Shown here piece after piece: positions 27,842-35,692 of a stretch of 64,000 nucleotides of DNA. The stretch's first letter is position 1, and every line of letters starts with the position of its first letter. Below the pieces are notes generated by a model that did no database searches, had not been told where the DNA came from, and saw only the letters and a list, made by a program, of their open reading frames with translations. The DNA is from Aureimonas sp. OT7 (GTDB lineage: Bacteria; Pseudomonadota; Alphaproteobacteria; Rhizobiales; Rhizobiaceae), in contig NZ_CP062167.1 in NCBI RefSeq assembly GCF_014844055.1, positions 3,261,501-3,325,500 of the forward strand, given 5' to 3'. The translations under genes and the position numbers were made by a program.

Positions 27842-28096
27842 TTATCCGGCGTCCGGCTCGGGCTCCGGCGGCGGGAAGAGGTTAGCCGCCGAGGCGACTA
27901 TTCGTGGCAGCGGCGAAAGCATTTCATGCCATCGCCCGTATTCCGGATCGTACAGGAGCCGCGCCGGCACGACCCATTTTCCGATCAGGTCGCCCAGAAG
28001 CACGCGGCGGGATCCGAGCAGCGCCGTATCGTCGTTCAGGACGGTTGCCTGCGCCCGCTGCGTCGGCGTCATGACGATCCATTCCATTTCGCTCAT
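27842..28096 (-). CDS. Hypothetical small phage protein, 84 aa
   Basis: I do not recognise the family. The start MSEMEWIVMTPTQRAQ shares one base with the stop of the preceding tail gene (TGATG), so the two are translationally coupled. The body has a compact amphipathic pattern (LLGSRRVLLGDLIGKWVVPARLL) and the C-terminus is Pro/Glu-rich (FPPPEPEPDAG). Position at the end of the tail block, before the terminator, suggests a fibre chaperone or tail accessory role, but this is inference. Confidence 0.65.
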   Translation of the reverse strand: MSEMEWIVMTPTQRAQATVLNDDTALLGSRRVLLGDLIGKWVVPARLLYDPEYGRWHEMLSPLPRIVASAANLFPPPEPEPDAG

Positions 28097-28914
28097 CACG
28101 CGCCCCCGACAGCGTTGAGATAGGTTTGCAGGGCGGCGTCCATCGCCACTTCCTGCGCACTGGTTAGGCCCCCGCCGAAATAGGCGACGGCGATGCGCGC
28201 TGTGCTGAAAAGTGTTGCTGTAGACGACGTGCCGGAAAGCAGTCTCTGCGGCCATCGAATTGGACCGCCGGGTGTGGCCGGAATGTTTTTTACGATCCGG
28301 GCGCGCCCCTGCGACCTCACAGAATACTGTGTCGAGTTCTCGCGGGTTCCTCGTGACATGCCCAGCCCATTATGCCCGGCTATGAGTGACGTAGCCTGGG
28401 AAGATGATACCGACTGGAACTGGACCCGGAGCGTTTCCGACGCAGACAGCGGCACGATCTGCATCGCATAGTCCGACGTTCGACCAAGGGCGATACCGGC
28501 CTCGACCGCCACCTGGTTCACCCATATGCCGACGCTGGCACTTTCGAGCGTGAACTTTGCGACGTCCGACCCGCTCCCATCGATTGCCAGATAGGCCGCC
28601 GCACCATCTCCCTTATATCCGCGATCGACGGTGAAAACCGGCGCGGCCCCCGGCGTCAGGTTCAAGAGGTTGCCGCGCCAGTTCAGCCGCGCGGCCTGCG
28701 CGTCGTGCGCCGCCAGGACGTAGAGACCGTCGAGCGTCTGCCAGACGCCCGAGGATTTCAGATCCAGAACGAGCGTGTCGATCAGCTTCGCGCGGGCCTG
28801 GTCGGGCGGCACCGCCATCCGCGCGATGAGGGCCAGTGTATCCATGTCCGGACCGGAGGGTCGGGGGCGGTGACAGAAGGATACGCCGAGGCCGAGCCCG
28901 ATGGCCGGCGCCAT
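28096..28914 (-). CDS. Phage tail-associated protein with LamG/concanavalin-like region
   Basis: Protein of 272 residues. The first 60 residues (MDTLALIARMAVPPDQARAK, IDTLVLDLKSSGVWQTLDGL, VLAAHDAQAARLNWRG) match a segment common in tail proteins of phages of Rhizobiales. It is followed by a beta-rich part with YKGDGAAAYLAIDGSGS and SASVGIWVNQVAVEAGIAL, as in laminin-G/concanavalin-like folds that bind sugars. The C-terminus (LTSAQEVAMDAALQTYLNAVG) is helical. A role in receptor binding is likely from fold and position. It overlaps the spike-base gene and the 84-aa gene by one base each. Confidence 0.65.
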   Translation of the reverse strand: MAPAIGLGLGVSFCHRPRPSGPDMDTLALIARMAVPPDQARAKLIDTLVLDLKSSGVWQTLDGLYVLAAHDAQAARLNWRGNLLNLTPGAAPVFTVDRGYKGDGAAAYLAIDGSGSDVAKFTLESASVGIWVNQVAVEAGIALGRTSDYAMQIVPLSASETLRVQFQSVSSSQATSLIAGHNGLGMSRGTRENSTQYSVRSQGRARIVKNIPATPGGPIRWPQRLLSGTSSTATLFSTARIAVAYFGGGLTSAQEVAMDAALQTYLNAVGGA

Positions 28915-29180
28915 CAGGCGAGACCGACGATGAAGGTTGCCGTCGTGCCGGTCGCCAGCACGCGTGCCGTGCGGACAGGCAGGATCGAGCCGGCAGGGAC
29001 GGCCTTGAACACGACTGCTGCACCCGTCAGCGGGTCCGCCAGGGCTATATCGCCAGCGCCGCCGACATAAACTCCTGTCGTAATATAGCCGAGGTTGGCA
29101 ACATCGTTCGGCGCTACCGCGAAGAAAGCCCCGGCCGGCCCGAAGGGTGCCGCCGGAAAACTGGAATAGCGATCAGGCAT
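28914..29180 (-). CDS. Spike base protein, Rcc01079-like
   Basis: Protein of 88 residues. The pattern VAPNDVANLGYITTGVYVGG, GDIALADPLTGAAVVFKAV, AGSILPVRTARVLATGTTA is that of the head-spike base protein family named for RCAP_rcc01079 of the Rhodobacter capsulatus gene transfer agent, which also occurs in many prophages. It anchors spikes or fibres on the particle. GAGG lies 8 bases before the ATG. An intrinsic terminator lies just upstream. It is coupled to the following tail gene by TGATG. Confidence 0.8.
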   Translation of the reverse strand: MPDRYSSFPAAPFGPAGAFFAVAPNDVANLGYITTGVYVGGAGDIALADPLTGAAVVFKAVPAGSILPVRTARVLATGTTATFIVGLA

Positions 29181-29193
29181 GGTTCACCTCATG

Positions 29194-29216
29194 AAAAAAG
29201 CCGCCCTCGGCGGCTT
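29194..29216 (-). terminator. Intrinsic terminator between fibre and spike-base genes
   Basis: On the minus strand GCCGCC-GAG-GGCGGC is a perfect 6-bp stem with a 3-base loop, followed by six T residues. It lies 26 bases after the fibre stop and 14 bases before the spike-base start codon. Confidence 0.85.
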
Positions 29217-29242
29217 GTGGAAACGGGCTATGATTCCAGCGC

Positions 29243-30094
29243 TCACCAACTGATGATGACCGCCCCGGCTCCTGCGAACGTATAGTATTGGTTAGCCTGG
29301 CTATGCTGACGCGCCGAGCCACCACCGCCCGGCCAGGGTGAGACATCCTCATACCAACCGACGGCTCGTCCACCGAGCGGCCCGCCGGCGATCCCGCTCT
29401 TCGCCTCGGGACCTCCAAGGATGGCTTGCTGGCCTCTGCCGCCATGCTGGTAGAGAGTTGTCGGCATCGGTGCGAAGCCACCGATCGCCACTTCCGAGCT
29501 GCTCTGTGCGGATTTCCCTCCGCCTGCGGTGAGAAAGGTGCCGAACGAACTGTCTCCTCCGTGTGTGCCGGGGCCATTTGCCCCCGTGGCTCCGGCTGCG
29601 CCGACCGTTACGGGAATTATCGCGCCGGGTGTCACGTCGATGTATGACGCCGAATAAGCACCGCCTCCGCCGGAATTCATCAGGGCGCTCGCTGTCCCCT
29701 GGTTGAAGCTGCTGGTACCGCCTCCTGCGCCATAAACCTCCACCCAAACGCGTTTCACACCTGCGGGCACGACCCAGTTTGTCGTACCCGCGGTTCGAAA
29801 GACGACCTTTCCGGGCGCCAGCAGCACATCGACCCGCACCTGCTCGGCGGTTCGGAGCTCGAATGCGGTGCCTGCGGCGTTCGTCCGCATGTACAGTCCG
29901 GCATTTCCCGCTGTTGGCGACGGGAAAAGCGACTTCTGAGTTTCATGCGCCGTCTTAACCGTCGTAAGGGCAGCCGACAGATTGTCGAATTCATTGTCGA
30001 CCTTCTCGGCGGAAATCGTATTGCTGGGTGGCCCCGCGTTGCGGTCCGAAACGAAGTTCTGATTGCGAACAAAATTATTGCCTGCGAATGGCAT
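29243..30094 (-). CDS. Glycine-rich phage tail fibre/receptor-binding protein
   Basis: Protein of 283 residues. The N-terminal 100 residues are a polar attachment region (DRNAGPPSNTISAEKVDNEF, SAALTTVKTAHETQKSLF). The distal part starts FRTAGTTNWVVPAGVKRVWV, a phage fibre-tip pattern, and continues as a glycine-rich domain (AGGGTSSFNQGTASALMNSGG, VTVGAAGATGANGPGTHGG). This resembles adhesin tips in which polyglycine helices pack over a beta core and present receptor loops. It ends FAGAGAVIISW, also typical of that family. It is upstream of the spike-base gene, and a plus-strand gene pair lies just behind its start. Shine-Dalgarno GGGAGAGG is present. Confidence 0.8.
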   Translation of the reverse strand: MPFAGNNFVRNQNFVSDRNAGPPSNTISAEKVDNEFDNLSAALTTVKTAHETQKSLFPSPTAGNAGLYMRTNAAGTAFELRTAEQVRVDVLLAPGKVVFRTAGTTNWVVPAGVKRVWVEVYGAGGGTSSFNQGTASALMNSGGGGAYSASYIDVTPGAIIPVTVGAAGATGANGPGTHGGDSSFGTFLTAGGGKSAQSSSEVAIGGFAPMPTTLYQHGGRGQQAILGGPEAKSGIAGGPLGGRAVGWYEDVSPWPGGGGSARQHSQANQYYTFAGAGAVIISW

Positions 30095-30269
30095 GCGCCT
30101 CTCCCATCCTGCGGTCGCAGCACGACCGGCCTATGAATGTTGCATGTTGACATTTAGCGTATGGTGCCGTCAGTTCCCGGTCTGTTCCTGGCGGTCGGAT
30201 CGGCGTTCAGGCATGAGATTTGCAGGCCGATGCCTCGCGCGGGGCGGCAGCGATAAGGAATATTTTCTT

Positions 30270-30620
30270 ATGATCTGGCGACGTTGTTCCGTTATCGCGC
30301 CGCAAAGAACGGGAGAAATCGGCTTTGGCTGCCGCGAGAAGCCTGCTGGGACAAACCCACTGACGATCGAGCACAATCGCTACGAAATACCGGATCTAGC
30401 AAATCCCTTGGATCGCTACATCAAAATGGCTTTTGTCTGCTTTGTAATAACCGACCTCATTGTGGTGGGTCCGCTGCACTTTTACCGTATTTTACCGCCG
30501 CTGGCGATGTTATTTGGCATGTTCTTTGGCGCTTGGTTACAAGAACATACTGGCGGCTATGTCCATTATCGTCAGATACCAAGAATAATTCTGAACGCAA
30601 TATGCACGTTCTTTCGATGA
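30270..30620 (+). CDS. Putative small membrane protein, opposite strand to the cassette (116 aa)
   Basis: I do not recognise it. The frame from the ATG at 30270 (AAGGAA about 10 bases before) gives a polar N-terminal half ending in ANPLDRYIK. Two hydrophobic segments follow (MAFVCFVITDLIVVGPLHFY and LPPLAMLFGMFFGAWLQEH). A shorter form could start at the Met before AFVCFV. The DNA is clearly AT-richer than the cassette. It is followed after 26 bases by a second small membrane-protein gene on the same strand. Such strand-switched, compositionally distinct genes in phage late operons are usually morons expressed during lysogeny. Superinfection exclusion or host-fitness roles are possible but not demonstrated. 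Confidence 0.5.
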   Translation: MIWRRCSVIAPQRTGEIGFGCREKPAGTNPLTIEHNRYEIPDLANPLDRYIKMAFVCFVITDLIVVGPLHFYRILPPLAMLFGMFFGAWLQEHTGGYVHYRQIPRIILNAICTFFR

Positions 30621-30646
30621 ATATTTGCACTAGGCATGGAGTCATC

Positions 30647-30949
30647 ATGATAAAATCTGAACCGGTTTCCGGAAAACGAAAATCAAAATCTGAGCGATGG
30701 GCCGAAGAACGCCTGCGACGCAGGGCCAAGTATGTCGAGGCCGGTCCCTTTGAGCGCACGAATGAGTACAAAGACTACGTACCCCCCAAACGCGGATTTA
30801 ATGTCGTTTATGGGAGCTTCATCCTGTTCTTCCTCAGTTGGGGATTATGGTATCAGCTACGATCCTATGGCCTGCTGAACCTGGCCGCGCTTACAGGTGC
30901 AGTCGCGTTCGGTTCCTTTTGGAGGTATATTGAGCATCGGTTGCCTTGA
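30647..30949 (+). CDS. Putative small membrane protein with basic N-terminus (100 aa)
   Basis: No family recognised. GGAG lies 6-9 bases before the ATG at 30647. The first 50 residues are highly basic and polar (SGKRKSKSERWAEERLRRRA) and end with DYVPPKRG. Two closely spaced hydrophobic segments then fill residues 52-90 (NVVYGSFILFFLSWGLWY and LLNLAALTGAVAFGSFW), and the chain ends RYIEHRLP. The predicted topology is both ends inside, a hairpin in the inner membrane. It ends 7 bases from the convergent stop of the large minus-strand gene. With the gene before it, it forms a two-gene plus-strand operon inside a minus-strand phage cassette. Confidence 0.6.
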   Translation: MIKSEPVSGKRKSKSERWAEERLRRRAKYVEAGPFERTNEYKDYVPPKRGFNVVYGSFILFFLSWGLWYQLRSYGLLNLAALTGAVAFGSFWRYIEHRLP

Positions 30950-30956
30950 CTGCACT

Positions 30957-32516
30957 CTACTTCCATTCGGAAAACATACGGTTCTCCGATGTCGACGCCG
31001 CTTGTGCTCCCACAACGGCCGCGATTATGTTGGCCCTTCGGGCATTGACTGCATTGGAAAGTTGTGCGGATCGGGCGCCCACTGCGCGAAGCATCCCGGC
31101 ATTGGTTGAAAGGAGGGCATCGGCGACTGCCTCGTCCAGCTTCTGCGGGCGAAGCTTTGCACCAACAGGCGCACCGAGGCGAACGAGGGCAGATCCGAAA
31201 TTGCCTCCGGCGGCATCCGCCGCTGCGTCCACCATATCGCGGCCAAAGCCTGATGACACCGGATTTCCGCCAGCACGTAAAACCTCCGCGCCGGTTTTGA
31301 ACATCTCGTCCTCACGGCCAATCTGCCGCATCAAACGCTCGCCTTTTCCTGGCGATGCGAATACCGGCAGTTCCTTTAGAGTTCGCTCTGTTTGGAACAT
31401 TGATGCCCTGTTTGCCGGCGCCGTTCCCGCTGATGCCTCAAGCCGTGCAAGATGGGGATCTGCGTAGCCGACCCTGAAGCTCGATTGCTCGTCCGCCGAT
31501 CGCGCCAGATAATCCGGAATGGTTTTGCCGGGGTCGGCTCGTATCCCCTGAGCGTGCATGCCGGCGTCAACAGCGTCGATCGAACGCGATGGCGCCCCGC
31601 TTTCCACCAGTTCGCGCTTTGCCCCGGCCGCAGTTTTCTGCGCATCGAATGCATCGCGCATCTGTACACCGAGCCGCTCCGACTGACTGTTCTGCCGGAC
31701 GGACAGCGCTTTCGAGGCATCTGGCTTGAGTATCGATGCAAGCTTCGCCAATCTGTCACGGCCGTATTCGGCTAAGGCATCGACCACGGCAAACTGCGGC
31801 TGACCGTCAGCCGCCGCAGCTTCCAGTGAAGCCGCCAGCTCTTCGATTGTGGAATCGGCCTTTGACGCTAGTCGGCCCACCTCCGCGTCAACCGCAGGGG
31901 CGGGATTTTTCCACGCGCGTGCATAGTCAGCAACCTTCCTGTAAGCGGACTCGCCGTATTCTGCCATGTGAGGCGCAAATTTCCCGACCGCCCCTCCAAT
32001 CACGGCTCCACCGGCCGCTGCACGGAGTCGTTCCTCCAAGTTTCTTCCTGATCCGAACCCGTTCACGGCACCCAGGCCCGCAGATCCCCAGGGAGTTGCC
32101 AGCTGCTTGGCTATCGTACCTGCCCTGGCAAGGCCGATACCCGACGCGACGGGGGCAGCGGCCAGACCGAGGGCGACGCCGCCCGTCAGTTCTCCTGCTA
32201 TGGACGCGTATGGATGCTCGGCCCTGGCCTGTTCCAATCGTTCATTATACGTCTGATTCAAGTCGCTATACGTATCGCCGACCCGCTCCCAAAAACCCTT
32301 TCCGTTATCCTCGGTCGTCATCATCCCGTAAGGTGTCATCAAGGCGGCAGTCAGTTCGTCGCCGAAGTTCAAGGTCAAACCCTGTCCGGCATGCATCGCG
32401 AAGGCGGCCGCCGTGGAACCCAATTCATCGATCGCGCCCTCTAAGTACGAAGGGGCTTTCGGCATCGGATTTTGAAGGTTGCCCCGCGACCCGACCTGAA
32501 ACCCGAAAACGTGCAT
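30957..32516 (-). CDS. Putative internal virion/ejection protein, 519 aa
   Basis: Large, mostly helical, Ala-rich protein with no signal peptide. A hydrophobic Gly/Ala stretch lies near residues 110-175 (IAGELTGGVALGLAAAPVASG, GLGAVNGFGSG, AAAGGAVIGGAVG), followed by long amphipathic helices. Internal core proteins of short-tailed phages that are ejected into the cell have this combination, and the gene lies where such proteins are encoded, after the tail genes. Function is inferred from composition and place only. The start at 32516 has AAGG 9 bases upstream; an alternative is the Met at 32465. Base composition is less GC-rich than the portal and capsid genes. Confidence 0.55.
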   Translation of the reverse strand: MHVFGFQVGSRGNLQNPMPKAPSYLEGAIDELGSTAAAFAMHAGQGLTLNFGDELTAALMTPYGMMTTEDNGKGFWERVGDTYSDLNQTYNERLEQARAEHPYASIAGELTGGVALGLAAAPVASGIGLARAGTIAKQLATPWGSAGLGAVNGFGSGRNLEERLRAAAGGAVIGGAVGKFAPHMAEYGESAYRKVADYARAWKNPAPAVDAEVGRLASKADSTIEELAASLEAAAADGQPQFAVVDALAEYGRDRLAKLASILKPDASKALSVRQNSQSERLGVQMRDAFDAQKTAAGAKRELVESGAPSRSIDAVDAGMHAQGIRADPGKTIPDYLARSADEQSSFRVGYADPHLARLEASAGTAPANRASMFQTERTLKELPVFASPGKGERLMRQIGREDEMFKTGAEVLRAGGNPVSSGFGRDMVDAAADAAGGNFGSALVRLGAPVGAKLRPQKLDEAVADALLSTNAGMLRAVGARSAQLSNAVNARRANIIAAVVGAQAASTSENRMFSEWK

Positions 32517-32635
32517 CTCAACCTTCTTCTTAATAGGAATTTATTCTATATGAGGTCTTAATTGATTGAGAAAGACGCGGGTTGCGCGCCTTACCGATCC
32601 TGCCGCCGAGACCTTTTCCGTTGACAGGTATTTGC

Positions 32636-33757
32636 TTATATTCCTAACCACCGTCCGAACCACGGTGCACCGAGGGCGGTGGAGGCCAGGTTTACGGCGC
32701 TGCCGTACAGGGCTTGCTGTTGCTGGTTGGCGGCGTTCACCTGATTGCGGTAGTTGGCCTCGACGAGGCCCGAGATGTCCGGCGCCTCGACTGAGTAGGC
32801 CGGTGTCTGCTGGAAGCCGGGCATCTGGAACGACGGCGCGGCGCGCAGCATGGCCGCCGTTTCCGCCAGAGGCTGGTTGCGCAACGTCAGCGCTTCCGAC
32901 AAGGCCCTGTCACGCTGGTCCGCCGAGAAGGATGCCTGCTGGGCGGCCTGCGAGAAACGCTGGTTCTGCGCCGTGTTGGCAAATTGCGCCGACGCGAGAT
33001 CCTGGCTGAAGCGGGTGTTTGCGACATCATTGTTGAACCCTGCGGTCGAAAGCCCCTCATTGTAAAGTTGCCCGCGCGCGGCGGATGCAAGACCGAACAG
33101 TCGCGACTGCTCCTGCGATCCCGCCGCGATGGAATCATACGCCGCCCTGTTCATCGCCTCCGACTGGGCTCGGTCCAGCCGGTTCAGTTCCGCCTGGCCG
33201 GCAGAGCTGTCGAGGGGAATGCCCCTGTCGGACAATGACTGGACGAGGCGGTTGCGCGATTGGGCCATGTCCGGCTGCAAAAGGGCTTGCGCCTTGCCGA
33301 AAGACGCGTTTTGCGCGCGTGCCGCGTCGGCACCGAAGTCTGAAAGGCCGGGCAGTGACGGCAGCCCCGTGGCGGTAACGGTTTGCAGGGCGTTGCCATG
33401 ATTGGGAATGATGTCCGTAACCGTTCCTGCCGTGGGGATGGCAGTCGGCCGCGCCGGCAGCTTCGAGATGTCGAGCGGCACTGACGTGATGTTGCGCGCC
33501 ATGGATGCGGCCCTGGCGGTCAGCGTGTCGGCTGCCCGCAATTGACCATCCAGCACCGACTGCGCCGACGGCGCAAGGGTTACGGTCTGCGCATAGGGCG
33601 TGCCGTCGCTTCGCCGCTGATAGGTCGTGGAGCCGAGCGGCCCATATTGATTTACCGCATTGTAGGCGGCGCTGTCGCGTACGGCGGCGCTGTTGGCCTG
33701 CGCCTGCGCCGCTGCCGTCGTGTACGGGTTCGGCGCTGTCGGTGTGCTTTTTCCCAT
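32636..33757 (-). CDS. Phage virion-associated protein, Gln/Ala-rich (373 aa)
   Basis: The N-terminus MGKSTPTAPNPYTTAAAQAQ and the following NQYGPLGSTTYQRR are a pattern I associate with virion proteins found after the tail genes of phages of Alphaproteobacteria. The middle is rich in Gln, Asn and Ala (FNNDVANTRFSQDLASAQFA, NTAQNQRFSQAAQQASF) with a helical repeat character. It includes DRGIPLDSSAGQAELNRLDR, often seen in injection proteins. No membrane segment. AAAGG precedes the ATG. It follows the GNAT gene by four bases and is probably ejected or part of the tail; which one cannot be told. Confidence 0.6.
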   Translation of the reverse strand: MGKSTPTAPNPYTTAAAQAQANSAAVRDSAAYNAVNQYGPLGSTTYQRRSDGTPYAQTVTLAPSAQSVLDGQLRAADTLTARAASMARNITSVPLDISKLPARPTAIPTAGTVTDIIPNHGNALQTVTATGLPSLPGLSDFGADAARAQNASFGKAQALLQPDMAQSRNRLVQSLSDRGIPLDSSAGQAELNRLDRAQSEAMNRAAYDSIAAGSQEQSRLFGLASAARGQLYNEGLSTAGFNNDVANTRFSQDLASAQFANTAQNQRFSQAAQQASFSADQRDRALSEALTLRNQPLAETAAMLRAAPSFQMPGFQQTPAYSVEAPDISGLVEANYRNQVNAANQQQQALYGSAVNLASTALGAPWFGRWLGI

Positions 33758-33761
33758 CGTC

Positions 33762-34178
33762 TCAACCTTTCAGCCAAAGGCAATCGTCGGCCAGGAGGCC
33801 GTAGCTGCAAAGAATGTCGCCATCCTCGAAAAAGCCCGGGTGCTGCCCTTCGCAGTGGAAACCGAGCCGTTGCACCAGGCGCCGGGAGGCATGGTTGCCA
33901 TGTTTGACCATGGCGCTGATGCGGCGGCATCGCAGATCCTGGAAGGCGTAGGCGAAAGCCGTGCGCAACAGGCGCCGCGTCAGCCACGCGCCCTCACCCG
34001 CCACGGTCACCCGGATATCGGGACCACGAAACTCGGTGAAGGCGATGCCCCCGACCAACCGGCCATCCCTCATCGCCCCGAAGGCGACGGCGCCGTCCAG
34101 CGCCTGGCAGGATTCGACCCGGGCGGCGATCCAGCCCGCGACATGGGCATGGTGCCCGGTCAGGATGACGTAGCTCAT
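33762..34178 (-). CDS. GNAT-like acetyltransferase in the virion operon
   Basis: Protein of 138 residues starting MSYVILTGHHAHVAGWIA; the ATG overlaps the stop of the gp10-like gene (ATGA). It shows the GNAT order of strands and helices: GAVAFGAMRDGRLVGGIAF, then the acetyl-CoA-binding region TVAGEGAWLTRRLLRTAFAY, then NHASRRLVQRLGFHCEGQHP, the classic N-x-x-x-x-x-L-x-x-L-G-F motif of RimJ/RimL-type enzymes. Phages of this type often encode such a protein among tail genes. Its substrate, host protein or virion protein, is unknown. Confidence 0.75.
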   Translation of the reverse strand: MSYVILTGHHAHVAGWIAARVESCQALDGAVAFGAMRDGRLVGGIAFTEFRGPDIRVTVAGEGAWLTRRLLRTAFAYAFQDLRCRRISAMVKHGNHASRRLVQRLGFHCEGQHPGFFEDGDILCSYGLLADDCLWLKG

Positions 34179-35692
34179 ACGCCGGCCTCCACCATAAGGG
34201 TCGTCGCCAGCCATTTGACCCGTCCGACGCGACTATCGACCCGCAGGCCGACGGCGAACCACTCGCCGATGGCGCCACCGCCACGAAACTCCACGGCGAC
34301 CTGTTCCGAGCCTCCCCAGGTGGCGACGTTCCAGACCGATTGGTTCCAGATGCCCGAACCGGCGGCCAGGGGCACGGTGCCCTCCGCTCCGTAGACGGGC
34401 GGCTGGAAATCCACCCCGAGGACATGGCGGATGCTGGGGGTGGAGGTTGCCGTGACGATCGGCTTGACGAGCCCCACACGCTTCCGGCGGCCGGGACCGC
34501 CAAGCGGGTTCCAGGCTGCCTGGGCCGTCGCGACGATGGCGGCGCCGTTGTCGCTGTCCCCGCCCAATTCGCAGATGCGTCCATCGCCCGTGCCGAAGCA
34601 CAGCGCTTCGCCCACGCTGCCCCAGACCGTGGCGGGCAGGCCGGCCCATCGCGACCACGCGCCCGCCGTAAGGCTGTAGACGTGCTGCTGCGCCGCACTG
34701 GCGGTCTGCGGTACGTGGACGATGATGATCCGTTGGGCCGGACTGTACAGGACCTGCCAGCCGGCATTGGCCCCGAACGCGGAGACGGAGCTTTGGGCAA
34801 GCCGCCCGATCCGGCTGCCGAACCCGGCCACGGGAGAGCGGCCGGACGGAAGCAGACGGGACAGTTCGGCGTAACCGTCGAGCGACACGGTAAGCACGTC
34901 GCCGCCGTGGCTCTCGACCGCAATCGGCCGCGCGACCGGAAAGACGCCGACCCGCCCCCAGCTTGCCGCATCGCCCGGGTTGGAGCCACGATAGACGATG
35001 GCCTCGCCGGACGACATGAAGAAGGCCACGGCATCATCGTCACCGCCGGCGCCCCCGTCCGGAGCCAGGGTGGCGATCTCCTCGAGCACGCCGCCCTTGT
35101 TGCCGACGCCCGACAGGTCGAAGGGCAGCAGCGTGCCCGAAACGTTGCCCGGCGCCTCGGTGTACCAGAACTTCGCCGATCCCCGTTCCGCGAAGAACAA
35201 CCGCCGTGCATGAGCGCGCACCCGGTGAAGGGCGGCCAAGGCGGCAGGGCCGCTGAAGCTCGGCGTCTCCAGCGTCGTGCCGGAAAGCGCGCGGGGCGCG
35301 TCCGATCCATTGACCAGGAACAGGCGCCCGTTCATGACGGCGGCGCGCCAGCTATCCGATGCGAAGCCGCTGCCGAGCTGCGTCGTGCCCGTCGCAACCA
35401 GATGGAGCTTGCCGCCGCTGGCGGCGATGCTTCCCATCGAAGGATCGGGCAAGGGATGCAGGAAGCCGACACGCGCGCCGGTGCCCAGGCTGTTGCGCAC
35501 GGTGTAACCCGGCCGGCTTTCCACCCCGCCACCGATGCAGACGAAGTTGCAGAGGTCAACCGCGTCCACGGGGTTCATGCCCCCCGCTATGGCATCCTCG
35601 CCATTGATCCCGCCGTAAGGTGCGGGTACCGTCACCGGCGCGGAGCGTGCCGACCCGAATGCGGACAACAACCGAAGCGGCCGCCGCATCAT
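34175..35692 (-). CDS. P22 gp10-like packaged-DNA stabilisation/tail hub protein
   Basis: Protein of 505 residues made of repeated beta-rich segments, each with a small or aromatic pattern (LVATGTTQLGSGFASDSWRA, GRLFLVNGSDAPRALSG, LFFAERGSAKFWYTEAP). This suggests a beta-propeller like the gp10 tail protein of P22-type phages, which closes the portal channel after packaging. The N-terminal PVTVPAPYGGINGEDAIAGG and DAVDLCNFVCIGGGVESRPG match the opening of that family. The start ATGATG overlaps the stop of the adaptor gene. Assignment is by pattern and by position between the connector genes and the later tail genes. Confidence 0.7.
   Translation of the reverse strand: MMRRPLRLLSAFGSARSAPVTVPAPYGGINGEDAIAGGMNPVDAVDLCNFVCIGGGVESRPGYTVRNSLGTGARVGFLHPLPDPSMGSIAASGGKLHLVATGTTQLGSGFASDSWRAAVMNGRLFLVNGSDAPRALSGTTLETPSFSGPAALAALHRVRAHARRLFFAERGSAKFWYTEAPGNVSGTLLPFDLSGVGNKGGVLEEIATLAPDGGAGGDDDAVAFFMSSGEAIVYRGSNPGDAASWGRVGVFPVARPIAVESHGGDVLTVSLDGYAELSRLLPSGRSPVAGFGSRIGRLAQSSVSAFGANAGWQVLYSPAQRIIIVHVPQTASAAQQHVYSLTAGAWSRWAGLPATVWGSVGEALCFGTGDGRICELGGDSDNGAAIVATAQAAWNPLGGPGRRKRVGLVKPIVTATSTPSIRHVLGVDFQPPVYGAEGTVPLAAGSGIWNQSVWNVATWGGSEQVAVEFRGGGAIGEWFAVGLRVDSRVGRVKWLATTLMVEAGV

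Noticed and set aside
30147..30152. TTGACA as the -35 of a promoter for the plus-strand membrane-protein genes
   Set aside because: At 16-18 bases downstream there is no acceptable -10 hexamer; the nearest TATGGT is only seven bases away.
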